Under the pieces are notes generated by a model. That model saw nothing but the letters and a program-made list of their open reading frames with translations. It was not told the origin of the DNA and searched no databases. From NCBI GenBank assembly GCA_020850755.1, contig JADZEB010000004.1, forward strand, positions 186,001 through 250,000: DNA of 64,000 bases. Direction: 5' to 3'. Shown here one piece after another: positions 45,047-54,867 of the stretch (position 1 is its first letter; each line of letters starts with the position of its first letter). The position numbers and the translations under genes are program-made. This DNA comes from Alphaproteobacteria bacterium. GTDB lineage: Bacteria > Pseudomonadota > Alphaproteobacteria > Acetobacterales > Acetobacteraceae.

Positions 45047-48000
45047 ATGCCGGACAGCGATCGCCGTTCCCTGATTCCCTTGGGGCTCGGCAAGATGCGC
45101 CCGCTCAAGCTGCGCGATGAAGACGCGACCATCCGCGACCTGCTCGCGGCACGCGCCCTCACTGGCGATCAAGTTGCCCGGGTAGACGAGATCGCCAAGT
45201 CGCTGGCCGAGTCGATCCGTGCGCAAGGCGCGAAGCAGCTCGGCGTCGAGCACTTCCTGGCCGCCTTCGGCCTGTCCACAGCAGAGGGCGTGGCACTCAT
45301 GTGCCTAGCCGAGGCCCTGCTGCGCATCCCCGACGCCGCGACCGTCGACCGCCTGATCGCCGAGAAGCTCGGTAGCGCCGACTGGCTTGCACATCTCGGG
45401 GACGCGGAGGGCTTCACGTTGAACGCCTCGGCCTGGGCGCTAGCCCTTACGGGCCGCCTCGCCACCTGGGCCGAGTCGGATGCGAATTCGGTCGTGCAGC
45501 AGTTGCGCCGCGCCGTCGGGCGCGTGGGCGAGCCTGTGATCCGCGTGGCGCTGCGCCAGGCCATGGGCCTAATGGCTGACCAGTTCGTGATGGGCGAGAC
45601 CATCGAGAGGGCCCTGGCGCGCGCCGCCAAGGCCGGACCCGGGGTGCGCCACTCCTTCGACATGCTGGGCGAAGCCGCCCGCACGGCAACCGATGCCGCC
45701 CGCTACCATGATTCCTACGCAGCGGCGATCCGCGCCATCGGCGCCCGCGCCGGCCAGGCCGACCCGATCGCCCGGCCCGGCATCTCGATCAAGCTCTCGG
45801 CCCTGCATCCGCGCTATGAGCCGGCGAAGATTGCGCGCGTGCGCCGCGAGCTCCTGCCGCGCCTGGCCGAGCTCTGCCGCATGGCGAAGTCGGCCGGCAT
45901 CCCGCTCACCATCGACGCCGAGGAAGCGGACCGGCTGGCACTCTCGCTCGACCTGCTGGCCGCACTCGGCGCCGACCCGTCCCTCATGGAGTGGGACGGG
46001 CTCGGCCTCGCGGTGCAGGCCTATGGCAAGCGTGCGGTCGCCGTGATCGACTGGTGCGCCGAGCTTGCGGCCGCAAACCGCCGCCGGCTGATGGTGCGGC
46101 TGGTCAAGGGCGCCTACTGGGACAGCGAGGTGAAATGGGCGCAGGAAAGGGGCCTGCCCGACTATCCCGTGTTCACGCGCAAGGCGGCGACCGACCTGTC
46201 CTACACCGTTTGCGCCCAACGCATCCTGGCCGCGGGCCCGCGCCTGTATGGCTGCTTCGCCACTCACAACCCGCGCACACTTGCCGAGGTTCTGGAGCTT
46301 GCCGGCGGACGCGGTGATTTCGAGTTCCAGAAGCTGCACGGCATGGGCGACGGGCTCTATGCGGCGCTGCGCCTTCGCGATACGGCCGCGCCACCTGTGC
46401 GCGTCTATGCGCCGGTAGGCGATCATCGCGACCTCCTGCCCTATCTGGTGCGGCGACTGCTGGAGAACGGCGCCAACACGAGTTTCATTCACCAGATCGC
46501 CGACCGCGCCCAGCCACTCGAGCGCATTCTGGCCGACCCCGTCGGCGAACTGTCGGATCGGGTGCGCGACCCTACCCCGCCCTTGCCGCGCCCGCCCGGC
46601 CTCTATCCCGACAGGCGCAACAGCGCGGGCCTTGACCTCGCGGACGACGCCGTTCTGGCGCGGCTTCAGGATCGCATCGCGACCGATCGCGCCAGCGCCT
46701 CCGGGGTGTCCGGCCATGGTGCCCTCATCCATGAGCCCGCCGACCGCCGCCGCATGGTAGGCCACGCCGCCGACACGGAGCCGGCAAGGCTCGAAGCCAT
46801 GCTCGCAAGCGCCGTACGCGCCGCACCCGTTTGGTCGCACATGCCCGCAGAGATGCGCGCCGCGACACTCGAACGGGCGGGCGATCTGATCGAACAGCGC
46901 GCCGAGGCGTTCATCTCGCTGCTGGTCCGCGAGGCGGGCAAGACCCTGCCCGACGCGCATTCCGAACTGCGCGAGACGGTGGACTATGCCCGCTACTACG
47001 CCGCGCGTGCGCGCGCCGAGTTCGGCCGGCCGCGGCTGTTGCCCGGACCGACGGGGGAGCGCAACACCCTGGCACTCGGCGGGCGCGGCGTGTTCGCCTG
47101 TATCAGCCCGTGGAACTTCCCGCTGGCGATCTTCGCCGGCCAGGTCCTGGCCGCGCTCGCCGCCGGAAATGCCGTGATCGCCAAGCCGGCCGAGCAGACG
47201 CCACTGGTCGCGGCGCTGGCCGTCTCGGCGTTACACGAAGCCGGCGTGCCGCGCGATGTGCTGCACTGCGCCATCGGCCCGGGAGAGACGACCGGCGCCG
47301 CCCTGACCTGCGATCCGCGTATCGCCGGCGTGGCCTTCACAGGCTCGACCGCGGTGGCACAGGCGATCAACCGGGCCCTGGCTGCGCGGAACGGCCCGAT
47401 CGCCCCGCTGATCGCAGAGACGGGCGGCGTGAACGCCATGCTGGTGGACAGCTCCGCACTGCCCGAGCAGGTGGTGGCCGATGTAATCACCTCGGCGTTC
47501 CAGAGCGCGGGCCAGCGCTGCTCGGCACTGCGCGCGCTGTTCATCCAGGACGAGGCCGCCCCGCGCATCATCGACATGCTGGCCGGGGCCGTGGCCGAAC
47601 TCGCGGTCGGCGATCCCGCCGATCCTGAAACCGACGTGGGTCCCGTGATCGACGCGGCGGCCGCCCGCGCCCTGGCGCAAGGTGCGGCGGCGCTGCGCGC
47701 CAAGGGGCGCGTGATCGCCGAAGCCGCCCTGCCCGCAGCGTGCCAATTCGGGAACTTCGTCGCACCCCTGGCAGTGGAGGTGCCGCTTGCCGATGCCCCG
47801 CGCAGCGAGTTGTTCGGACCTGTTCTGCCGGTGATCAGATTTGCCGCCGCAAGGCTTGATTCCGTCCTGGCGGGGATCGCGTCCACCGGTTACGGGCTGA
47901 CGCTCGGCATCCATTCGCGGCTCGACATCTTCGTGCGCCGCGTGGCCGAGGGCGTGCCGGCCGGCAACACCTACGTCAATCGCAGCATGATCGGCGCTGT

Positions 48001-48160
48001 GGTTGGTGTGCAGCCCTTCGGCGGGCACGGACTGTCCGGCACCGGGCCGAAGGCGGGCGGGCCACACTACCTGCCCCGCTTCGCGCGCGAGACGAGCTTG
48101 ACGGTCAACACCGCAGCAATAGGCGGCGACGTCGCGCTGATGGCCGGCACGCGCGGCTAG
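45047..48160 (+). CDS. putA: Bifunctional proline dehydrogenase / L-glutamate-gamma-semialdehyde dehydrogenase PutA
   Basis: This 1037-residue bifunctional enzyme oxidises proline to glutamate. The N-terminal half is the FAD-dependent PRODH barrel (for example RLVKGAYWDSEVKWAQ and the FATHNPRTLAEVLE and EFQKLHGMGD segments). The C-terminal half is an aldehyde dehydrogenase with ISPWNFPLAIF, the base Glu791 in IAETGG and the nucleophile Cys825 in AGQRCSALR. It lacks the N-terminal ribbon-helix-helix repressor domain of trifunctional PutA, and its length fits the short type-A class. GGAG precedes the ATG at 45047. It is followed in the same direction by a TRAP operon and an imino-acid dehydrogenase module. 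Confidence 0.97.
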   Translation: MPDSDRRSLIPLGLGKMRPLKLRDEDATIRDLLAARALTGDQVARVDEIAKSLAESIRAQGAKQLGVEHFLAAFGLSTAEGVALMCLAEALLRIPDAATVDRLIAEKLGSADWLAHLGDAEGFTLNASAWALALTGRLATWAESDANSVVQQLRRAVGRVGEPVIRVALRQAMGLMADQFVMGETIERALARAAKAGPGVRHSFDMLGEAARTATDAARYHDSYAAAIRAIGARAGQADPIARPGISIKLSALHPRYEPAKIARVRRELLPRLAELCRMAKSAGIPLTIDAEEADRLALSLDLLAALGADPSLMEWDGLGLAVQAYGKRAVAVIDWCAELAAANRRRLMVRLVKGAYWDSEVKWAQERGLPDYPVFTRKAATDLSYTVCAQRILAAGPRLYGCFATHNPRTLAEVLELAGGRGDFEFQKLHGMGDGLYAALRLRDTAAPPVRVYAPVGDHRDLLPYLVRRLLENGANTSFIHQIADRAQPLERILADPVGELSDRVRDPTPPLPRPPGLYPDRRNSAGLDLADDAVLARLQDRIATDRASASGVSGHGALIHEPADRRRMVGHAADTEPARLEAMLASAVRAAPVWSHMPAEMRAATLERAGDLIEQRAEAFISLLVREAGKTLPDAHSELRETVDYARYYAARARAEFGRPRLLPGPTGERNTLALGGRGVFACISPWNFPLAIFAGQVLAALAAGNAVIAKPAEQTPLVAALAVSALHEAGVPRDVLHCAIGPGETTGAALTCDPRIAGVAFTGSTAVAQAINRALAARNGPIAPLIAETGGVNAMLVDSSALPEQVVADVITSAFQSAGQRCSALRALFIQDEAAPRIIDMLAGAVAELAVGDPADPETDVGPVIDAAAARALAQGAAALRAKGRVIAEAALPAACQFGNFVAPLAVEVPLADAPRSELFGPVLPVIRFAAARLDSVLAGIASTGYGLTLGIHSRLDIFVRRVAEGVPAGNTYVNRSMIGAVVGVQPFGGHGLSGTGPKAGGPHYLPRFARETSLTVNTAAIGGDVALMAGTRG

Positions 48161-48275
48161 GGTGCGCGGCTCCCGGCCACGCGCACCCTGGCCGCCTGGC
48201 GCGCGACGGGATATCCTCACCAAGCACTCGATCAGAGCGCGCACCGCGCCGTCAACGACACAGGGAGACTTGTCC

Positions 48276-49259
48276 ATGGTCGATCTTGTTTCGCGCCGCA
48301 CCCTTCTCGCGGGAACCGCAGCGGCGATCGGCGCCGCGACCCTTCCAGCGGCCGCCCAGGCCCAGGCCCAGTTGAACTTCCGCTACGCCAACGCCTCGAA
48401 CGAGCAGAACATCGCCAATGTCTGGGCCGCCGAATTCTTCAAGAAGGTCGAGGAGCGCACCCAGGGCCGCGTGCGCACGCAACTGATGCTCAATGCCGGC
48501 GGCGAGCAGACCATCGTCGAGGGCATATCGCTCGGCACGCTCGACATGGCCGTTACGGGCTATACGGGGCTCAAGGAATTCGATGCGCTCTACTTCCCCT
48601 ATCTCTTGCGGGACGTTGCCCACGGCGTGCGGGTGATGGCAGGCCCGATCGGCGAAAAGTGCCGCCAGGCGATGATGAGCCGCTACAACATCCGCATGGT
48701 CGGCGTCGGCAACACCGGCCCCTTCGTGCTGGCCACGAAGAATCGCGTCACGAAATGGTCGGATCTGCGCGGCATGAAGATCCGCGTGCCACCTTTCGCG
48801 GCCTATATCGAAGCCGTGCGCCAACTCGGCGCCAATCCGACGCCGGTGCCGTTCAACGAGATCTATCTCGCGCTGCAGCAGGGGGTGGTCGATGGCGTCG
48901 TGACCATCCTCAACATCATGTTCGCCAACAAGTTCATCGAGGTCTGCAAGTATGTCGTGCAGAACGATTTCGGCGTCGGCCTCGACAAGTTCGTGATCTC
49001 GCAGCGCAGCTACATGCGCATGAGCGCCGAGCAGCGCAAGGTATTCGACGACACCTTCGCCGAGACCATGCCCGGCGGCATCCGGCTGGCGCTCGACAAC
49101 GCCTCGAAGGACTTCGACAATTGGAAGCGCCTGAACGGCCCCGAGAGCGTGAACATGCTCGATCCGGCCGAGATGGAGCGCACCCTGCGCCCCGGCGCGG
49201 AGCGCTTCGCCAACGAGGCATTCGGCACCGGCGCCTTCGATACGATCAGCCGCGCCTAG
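48276..49259 (+). CDS. dctP: TRAP transporter solute-binding protein (DctP family), Tat-type signal
   Basis: This is a 327-residue periplasmic binding protein. The N-terminus has SRRTLLAGTAAAIG followed by a hydrophobic run and AQAQA, fitting a twin-arginine signal. The ligand region DLRGMKIRVPPFAAYIEAVRQLG and EIYLALQQGVVDGV follow the DctP pattern. GGGAGA precedes the ATG. It heads dctP-dctQ-dctM and is 115 bp after putA, so an own promoter is possible. Proximity to putA and to the three-subunit dehydrogenase suggests an imino or amino acid derivative as ligand, although DctP proteins commonly bind carboxylates. Confidence 0.93.
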   Translation: MVDLVSRRTLLAGTAAAIGAATLPAAAQAQAQLNFRYANASNEQNIANVWAAEFFKKVEERTQGRVRTQLMLNAGGEQTIVEGISLGTLDMAVTGYTGLKEFDALYFPYLLRDVAHGVRVMAGPIGEKCRQAMMSRYNIRMVGVGNTGPFVLATKNRVTKWSDLRGMKIRVPPFAAYIEAVRQLGANPTPVPFNEIYLALQQGVVDGVVTILNIMFANKFIEVCKYVVQNDFGVGLDKFVISQRSYMRMSAEQRKVFDDTFAETMPGGIRLALDNASKDFDNWKRLNGPESVNMLDPAEMERTLRPGAERFANEAFGTGAFDTISRA

Positions 49260-49275
49260 CGGATCCAGCCAGTCT

Positions 49276-49776
49276 ATGGAGATGGAGACCGAGTCCGGCG
49301 AGGCCCAGCCCAGGGGCCACGCCGCGAGGGCGTTGTGGATCGCCGGCGGCATACTGCTGCTCGTGATCACGGCACTGATCCTCTACGCCACTTTCGCCCG
49401 CTATCTGTTCCGGGCCGCGCCGCTGTGGGGCGAAGACGTGCCGCGGCTGCTTTTCGTCTGGCTGACCTTCATCGGCGCCGGCGCGGCGATCTCGCTCGGT
49501 CTCAACATTCGCGTCGGCCTGCTGGTGGACAATCTGCCCGCCGGCCTGCGCCGCTGCATCGAAGTGACGATGCACGCCCTGGTCCTGCTCATGCTGGCGG
49601 TGCTGTTCTGGTGGTCGTTTCCGATCATCCACCTCAAGATGAACGTCGCCATGACCACCACCGGATGGCCGGCGGGACTGTTCGCCCTGCCGCTGCCTAT
49701 CGGCTGCATCCTGATGGGCTGGTTCCAGTTCCGGCGGCTGCTGCGCGCGTGGCGCGGCACACCGACCAGGCCCTAG
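49276..49776 (+). CDS. dctQ: TRAP transporter small permease (DctQ family)
   Basis: This 166-residue four-helix membrane protein has the family segment ATFARYLFRAAPLWGEDVPRLLFVW after the first helix, then ISLGLNIRVGLLVD before the third. It starts 16 bp after dctP and ends 10 bp before dctM, as in a standard TRAP operon. It is unrelated in detail to the DctQ at 15475-16020, indicating separately acquired systems. Confidence 0.92.
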   Translation: MEMETESGEAQPRGHAARALWIAGGILLLVITALILYATFARYLFRAAPLWGEDVPRLLFVWLTFIGAGAAISLGLNIRVGLLVDNLPAGLRRCIEVTMHALVLLMLAVLFWWSFPIIHLKMNVAMTTTGWPAGLFALPLPIGCILMGWFQFRRLLRAWRGTPTRP

Positions 49777-49786
49777 GCGCCCAGCG

Positions 49787-51079
49787 ATGATGCTTCTCCT
49801 TCTCATCGGCGCGACCTTGCTGCTGATCGCGCTCGGCATGGAGATCGCCTGGGCCATCGGCGTTGCGTGCCTGTTCTATCTCGCCATGTCCGAGTTCACC
49901 GACAATCCGGTTCCCTATGTGTTGTTCCCGCAGCAGATGATGGATGGCGTGGACAGCTTCTCGCTTCTCGCGATACCGCTGTTCATGTTCGCCGGGCACC
50001 TGATGACCGCTGCCGGCGTGACCGAGCGGCTGGTGCGCTTCGCCTCGGCCTTTGTCGGGCATCTGCATGGCGGGCTGGCCAATGTCGGCGTCACCACGAA
50101 CTTCGTCATGTCCGGCATGTCGGGATCGGCGATCGCGGATGCCGCCGCCACCGGCTCGGTGCTGATCCCGGAGATGCGCAAGAAGGGCTATCCCACCGCC
50201 TTCTCCTGCGCCGTGATCGCCTCGGCCTCGACCGTCGGGCCGATCATTCCGCCATCGATCTCCTTCGTGCTGCTCGGCGCGATCGTGAACCTCTCGGTCG
50301 GCAAGCTGTTCCTGGGCGGCGTGATCCCGGGGATCCTGATGTTCCTCGCCATGTTCGTGCTGACATGGTGGCTGGCCCGGCGCCGCAACCTGCCGCGTGA
50401 GCGACGCGCCACCGCCGCCGATCGCTGGGAGGCCTTGTGGGGCGCGCTGCTGCCGCTTGCAGCCCCGCTGGTCGTGATCCGCAGCATGGTGGTGGGCATC
50501 GCCACGCCGACCGAGGCGGCGGCGATCCTGGTTCTGTATGTTCTGGCGCTCGGCCTGTTCATCTTCCGGACGCTGACCTTGCGCCGCATCCTGCACTGCG
50601 CCTGCAGTGCCGCCGCCGTGACAACGGTCATCATGCTTACCGTCGGCACCTCGCAGATGTTCACATGGCTCTCGGTGCAGGAGCAGTTCGGACCTGCGCT
50701 CAGGGACGCGATGTTGTCGATCAGCGACAATGTCTATGTCCTGTTGTTGCTGACGAACATCGTGCTCCTGGTGCTTGGCACCTTCATGGAGCCGCTGCCG
50801 CTGATGCTGGTGCTCGCCCCGGTGCTGTTCCCGCTGTTCGGCGAGTTGGGCGTCGATGCGATCCATCTCGGCGTGATCATGACGATCAATCTGATCCTGG
50901 GGCTCCTGACGCCTCCGGTCGGATTGATCCTGTCGGTCGTCTGCGTGATCGGCCGCGTCGAGGTCATGGCCGTATTCCGCGACGCCATGCCCTACATGAT
51001 CGTGCTGGTCGGCGTACTGCTGCTGGTCACCTATGTGCCGGCGGTGGTGACGTGGCTGCCGAACTACATGATGCCATAG
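49787..51079 (+). CDS. dctM: TRAP transporter large permease (DctM family)
   Basis: This 430-residue membrane protein is predicted to have about 12 helices. Family stretches are FSLLAIPLFMFAGHLMTAAGVTERLVRFA, SGSAIADAAATGSVLIPEM, GPIIPPSISFVLLGAI, NLILGLLTPPVGLILSVV. It follows dctQ by 10 bp and precedes the GMC oxidoreductase gene by 9 bp, so uptake and the oxidoreductases downstream are probably coexpressed. Confidence 0.95.
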   Translation: MMLLLLIGATLLLIALGMEIAWAIGVACLFYLAMSEFTDNPVPYVLFPQQMMDGVDSFSLLAIPLFMFAGHLMTAAGVTERLVRFASAFVGHLHGGLANVGVTTNFVMSGMSGSAIADAAATGSVLIPEMRKKGYPTAFSCAVIASASTVGPIIPPSISFVLLGAIVNLSVGKLFLGGVIPGILMFLAMFVLTWWLARRRNLPRERRATAADRWEALWGALLPLAAPLVVIRSMVVGIATPTEAAAILVLYVLALGLFIFRTLTLRRILHCACSAAAVTTVIMLTVGTSQMFTWLSVQEQFGPALRDAMLSISDNVYVLLLLTNIVLLVLGTFMEPLPLMLVLAPVLFPLFGELGVDAIHLGVIMTINLILGLLTPPVGLILSVVCVIGRVEVMAVFRDAMPYMIVLVGVLLLVTYVPAVVTWLPNYMMP

Positions 51080-51088
51080 GCGCCAGCG

Positions 51089-52726
51089 ATGGCCGAGAAC
51101 GCGCCAGCCTATGACTACATCATCCTCGGTGCGGGTTCGGCCGGATGCGTGCTCGCAGATCGGCTGACGGAGGACGGAAGAAGCCGCGTGCTGCTGCTGG
51201 AAGCCGGCCCGCGCGACCGCAACCCGCTCTTGCGCGTGCCGATCCTCACCGGAACCTTCCTGCGCGGGCGCGGCTACAACTGGGCATTCGAGGGCGAGCC
51301 CGACCCTTCGCTCGGCGGGCGGCGCATCACGCATCCGCGCGGCAGGGTGCTGGGTGGTTCCTCGGCGATCAACGGCATGGTCTATGCGCGAGGCTTCGCG
51401 CTCGATTATGACAGCTGGGCGCAACAGGGGCTCGCCGGCTGGTCCTTCGCCGACTTGCTGCCCTATTTCCAGCGCTCCGAGCAGTTCCAGGACACCGAGG
51501 ACGAAGGCGGTTTCCACGGCCGCGACGGTCCAGTCGCTGTCAGCCGGCCCGAGCCGGACAATCCGCTCTATCGTGCCTGGATCGAGGCTGGGCGGCAGGC
51601 TGGATTCCCGCTGACGCGCGATTTCAACGGCGCCCAAGCGGAGGGCTTCGGCACTTTCCATTTCACCATCGGGAACGGCAAGCGCGTCGGCAGCGCGCAC
51701 GCCTTCCTGCGCCGTGCCGAACGGCGCGCGAACCTGCGGGTGCATACCGGCGCGCATGCCACGGAACTGACCTTCTCCGGAACGCGCTGCACAGGCGTGC
51801 GCTGGATGGAGGGCGGCTGCGAATTCCACGCCGAGGCGCGCCGCGAGGTGATCTCCTCCCTCGGCGTGTTCGCCTCGCCCACCCTGCTGATGCGCTCGGG
51901 CCTCGGCCCGGCCGAGGAACTGCGCCAGCACGGCATACCCGTGCGCGCGGACATGGCCGGCGTGGGCGGCAACCTGCAGGACCATCCTGCGATCCGGGTG
52001 CACATGGCCTGCACCCAGCCGATCACCTTGCACCGCCTGCGTCGTGCCGATCGCGCCCTCGCTGCACTGGTCCAGGCGCTCGTCGCCGGAACCGGACCCG
52101 CGAGCCGCTTCCCGCTGCTGGCCGGCGCGTTTCTGCGCACGCGGCCAGGGCTGGACTGGCCCGACATCCAGTGCCACTTCCTGCCGGGCATGACCACGGG
52201 CACGATCCGCTGGAACCCCTACGCCAAGGCCGGCATCCTCGACCAGCACGGCTTCTTCGCCAATGCCTGCGTGCTGCGCCCGCACAGCCGCGGCCGCGTC
52301 CGGCTTGGCGGTCGTGACCCATTCGCGGCCCCGCGCATCGAGACCAACGCGCTTGGCGATGCCCGCGATGTTGCCGTGCTGCGCGATGCGATCGGCCTCT
52401 TGCGCCGCGTGTTCGCCCAGCCCGCCTTCGATCCCTATCGCGGGTCCGAGGTCCTGCCGGGCGCAGCGGCGCAGTCGCGCGAGGCGCTCGACACCTTCAT
52501 CCGCGATACCGCGGTGACGGTGTTCCATCCGGTGGGAACCTGCCGCATGGGCACAGACCCAGCGGCCGGCGCCGTGGTTGATGCCGCGCTCCGCGTGCAC
52601 GGCTTCCAGGGCGTGCGTGTGGTCGATGCCTCGATCATGCCGAACGTCACCAGCGGCAACACGCACGCACCGGCGATGATGATCGCCGAGAAGGCGTCCG
52701 ACATGATCCGCGCCGCCAATCGCTAG
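51089..52726 (+). CDS. GMC family FAD-dependent oxidoreductase (choline dehydrogenase-like)
   Basis: This 545-residue flavoenzyme has the N-terminal FAD motif YIILGAGSAGCVLADRL, the GMC signature HPRGRVLGGSSAINGMVYARG, and the C-terminal catalytic pair His480 in FHPVGTCRMG and Asn524 in SGNTHAPAMMIAEKASD. It oxidises a primary or secondary alcohol. Its place between a TRAP transporter and an imino-acid dehydrogenase module suggests a hydroxylated or choline-like compound, but GMC specificity cannot be predicted from these motifs. It is co-directional with neighbours; the gap to the next gene is 84 bp. Confidence 0.93.
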   Translation: MAENAPAYDYIILGAGSAGCVLADRLTEDGRSRVLLLEAGPRDRNPLLRVPILTGTFLRGRGYNWAFEGEPDPSLGGRRITHPRGRVLGGSSAINGMVYARGFALDYDSWAQQGLAGWSFADLLPYFQRSEQFQDTEDEGGFHGRDGPVAVSRPEPDNPLYRAWIEAGRQAGFPLTRDFNGAQAEGFGTFHFTIGNGKRVGSAHAFLRRAERRANLRVHTGAHATELTFSGTRCTGVRWMEGGCEFHAEARREVISSLGVFASPTLLMRSGLGPAEELRQHGIPVRADMAGVGGNLQDHPAIRVHMACTQPITLHRLRRADRALAALVQALVAGTGPASRFPLLAGAFLRTRPGLDWPDIQCHFLPGMTTGTIRWNPYAKAGILDQHGFFANACVLRPHSRGRVRLGGRDPFAAPRIETNALGDARDVAVLRDAIGLLRRVFAQPAFDPYRGSEVLPGAAAQSREALDTFIRDTAVTVFHPVGTCRMGTDPAAGAVVDAALRVHGFQGVRVVDASIMPNVTSGNTHAPAMMIAEKASDMIRAANR

Positions 52727-52810
52727 GGGCAACCCCCACGCGGCGCAGTGCCATGGCGGGGTGCCGATGCTATGGTCGGTGTCCCGCTTTCCCAGCCGAG
52801 GAGCCGCACA

Positions 52811-53716
52811 ATGGCCGAGCGCCGCTGCGACTGGACCGGAACCCTGGTGGTGATGGTGACGCCGTTCCTGCCCGACGGGGCGCTCGACACCAGGGGTGCG
52901 GCGCGGCTGGCTGACATGCTGTTTGCCGAGGGTGCCGATGGCCTGGTGGTCGCCGGCAGCACCGGCGAGTGGTTCTCGCTCTCGAACCAGGAGCGGGTGG
53001 CGCTGTTCGCCGCCGTGAAGGACGCGGCCAGGGGACGCGGCGCCCTGATCGCCGGCATATCGGCAATCGGCACCGCCGATGCGGTGGCGATGGCCGAGGC
53101 GGCCAAGGGGCTCGGCTACCAGGGCGGGATGCTGCTGCCGCCGCCCTACATCCTGCCCACCGAACGCGAGCTGATGGCCTATGTCGCCGCAGTGGACGCG
53201 GTCGGGTTGCCGCTCATGCTCTACAACAACCCGCCGCGCACGGGCGTGAACCTGAACGCAGGCTGGATGCGCAAGCTGCTCGCCTTCAACACAGTCGTCG
53301 CGATGAAGGACAGCGTGAAGGACATCGCGCAGACCGCCGAGACCATCCGCGCCGTGGGCGAGCAGGTGGCAGTGTTCACCGGGCTAGAGAACCATGCCGT
53401 GCCGCTGGCGGCACGGGGTGCCGCGGGCGTGGTCGCGATGGCGCCGAACGTCATGGGCGCGCAAGCAATGCGGCTCTACGCCCAGGCCAGGGCGCACGCG
53501 CCCGAGGCCGATGCCGTGCAGGCGCGGATCGACCTGCTCTATCACCGCATGTATGTCGGCAGCGACAACCCCTATGCGGTGATGAAGGCGTGCATGAACC
53601 GGCTCGGCCGGCCTGCCGGCAATCCGCGCCCGCCGCTGCTGCCGGTAGCCGACATGGCCAGTATCGAAGCCTTGCTTGGGCAGCTGGACCTGGCCAGCGC
53701 GAAGGCGGCCGAGTAG
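52811..53716 (+). CDS. Dihydrodipicolinate synthase (DapA) family lyase/deaminase
   Basis: This 301-residue class I aldolase-type TIM barrel has GSTGEW (49-54), Tyr138 in YNNPPRTG and the Schiff-base Lys166 in VVAMKDSVKD, the full catalytic set. The start ATG at 52811 is preceded by GAGGAG; an upstream in-frame ATG would make an atypical leader. In known hydroxyproline operons a DapA-family pyrroline-4-hydroxy-2-carboxylate deaminase lies beside a three-subunit D-hydroxyproline dehydrogenase, as here, so that function is the leading hypothesis. True DapA for lysine synthesis is less likely in this context. Confidence 0.9.
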   Translation: MAERRCDWTGTLVVMVTPFLPDGALDTRGAARLADMLFAEGADGLVVAGSTGEWFSLSNQERVALFAAVKDAARGRGALIAGISAIGTADAVAMAEAAKGLGYQGGMLLPPPYILPTERELMAYVAAVDAVGLPLMLYNNPPRTGVNLNAGWMRKLLAFNTVVAMKDSVKDIAQTAETIRAVGEQVAVFTGLENHAVPLAARGAAGVVAMAPNVMGAQAMRLYAQARAHAPEADAVQARIDLLYHRMYVGSDNPYAVMKACMNRLGRPAGNPRPPLLPVADMASIEALLGQLDLASAKAAE

Positions 53717-53742
53717 CCCAGCGCGCCACCAGCCAACGCGCC

Positions 53743-54867
53743 ATGCCGCCGCCTGATCCCGTCCCGGCCGAGACCGATGTTGCCGTGATCGGCGGCGGTG
53801 TCGTCGGCCTGTTCGCGGCCTTGTTCCTGCAGCGCGCCGGGCGCAGCGTTGCGGTGCTCGAACGCGCGGCGATCTGGTCGGATGCGTCGGGCGCCAATGC
53901 CGGCACCATCGCCGTGCAGAACAAGCGCCACGAGGTGGTCCCGCTCACGCGCCTTGCCATAAGGCTCTGGCCCACTCTGAAGGCCGAGTATGGCATCGAC
54001 ACGGCCTATTCGCGACCCGGCGGGCTGCGTGTCGCCGCCTCCGAGACGGGGGTAGCGCGCCTGCGACGCGACGCGGAAAAGCAGGCTGGGGCGGGCCTCG
54101 AGATCGAGTGGCTGGAGGGCAACCGGCTGCGCGACTGCGCGCCCTGGCTCGGGCCTTCGGTGCGCGCGGCCACCCTGTGCCCCGAGGACGGCCAGGCCAG
54201 TCCGCTGGTGACAGGCATCGCCCTCTCTGCCGCGCTGCGCCAGCGCGGCGTCGCGCTCTGCACCCATGCCGGCGTGCACCAGATTGCACGCAACGGCGCG
54301 CAGTTCGTGCTCGACACCCCGCGCGGACCCCTGCGGGCCGGCGCCATCCTGATCGCCGCCGGCGTGTGGTCGGCCGATGTCGCGGCGCTGCTTGGCGCCA
54401 GACTGCCGCTCGCGGTGGATGTGAACATGCTCTCGGCGACCGAGCCCGCGCCGGCGCTGCTGGATCGCGTTGTCACCCATGCGGACGGCGTGCTGTCGCT
54501 CAAGCAGTATGGCAACGGCACCTGCCTGATCGGCGGAGGCTGGCAGGGCCAAGGCGATGTCTCCACCGGCACGCGCGCCCTCGACTACGAGAACCTGCTG
54601 CACAACATGCGCGCGGCCGTTTCCGTCGTGCCGGGGCTTGCGCAGGTGCAGCTTCTGCGCAGCTGGGCGGGATTCGAGGCGGTGGCGCCCGACTCCCTGC
54701 CGCTGTTCGGCTGCCTGCCCGGGCTGGGCGAGGCCTATATCGTCGCCGGCGCGCGCGGCGCCTACTCGCAGGGGCCGGCCCTCGGCGCCGAGGTCGCACG
54801 CTTGATGCTGGCAGGCGAGACCGAACTCGACCTCACCGCATTCGCGCCCGGGCGGTTCGCGGCATGA
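53743..54867 (+). CDS. FAD-dependent D-amino-acid/glycine oxidase-like subunit (DadA/HcnC-type)
   Basis: This 374-residue flavoprotein of the DAO superfamily has the dinucleotide motif VAVIGGGVVGLFAALFLQRAG, the GANAGTIAVQN segment and the C-terminal GAYSQGPALGAEVARLM. It corresponds to the catalytic beta subunit of heteromeric opine/nopaline oxidases, hydrogen cyanide synthase (HcnC) and D-hydroxyproline dehydrogenase. It shares ATGA with the next gene, which encodes the small [2Fe-2S] subunit. With the DapA-family gene 26 bp upstream, imino-acid or D-hydroxyproline oxidation is the best guess. Confidence 0.9.
   Translation: MPPPDPVPAETDVAVIGGGVVGLFAALFLQRAGRSVAVLERAAIWSDASGANAGTIAVQNKRHEVVPLTRLAIRLWPTLKAEYGIDTAYSRPGGLRVAASETGVARLRRDAEKQAGAGLEIEWLEGNRLRDCAPWLGPSVRAATLCPEDGQASPLVTGIALSAALRQRGVALCTHAGVHQIARNGAQFVLDTPRGPLRAGAILIAAGVWSADVAALLGARLPLAVDVNMLSATEPAPALLDRVVTHADGVLSLKQYGNGTCLIGGGWQGQGDVSTGTRALDYENLLHNMRAAVSVVPGLAQVQLLRSWAGFEAVAPDSLPLFGCLPGLGEAYIVAGARGAYSQGPALGAEVARLMLAGETELDLTAFAPGRFAA

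Noticed and set aside
44455-45162. Minus-strand open frame of 235 codons across the gap before putA
   Set aside because: It overlaps the start of putA, has no recognisable motif and shows a spurious GC-rich composition; I could not support it as a transposase fragment.
49697-52732. Minus-strand open frame of about 1011 codons opposite dctM and the GMC oxidoreductase
   Set aside because: It is low-complexity (QHEHRQ-rich) antisense to recognised genes, with no domain.
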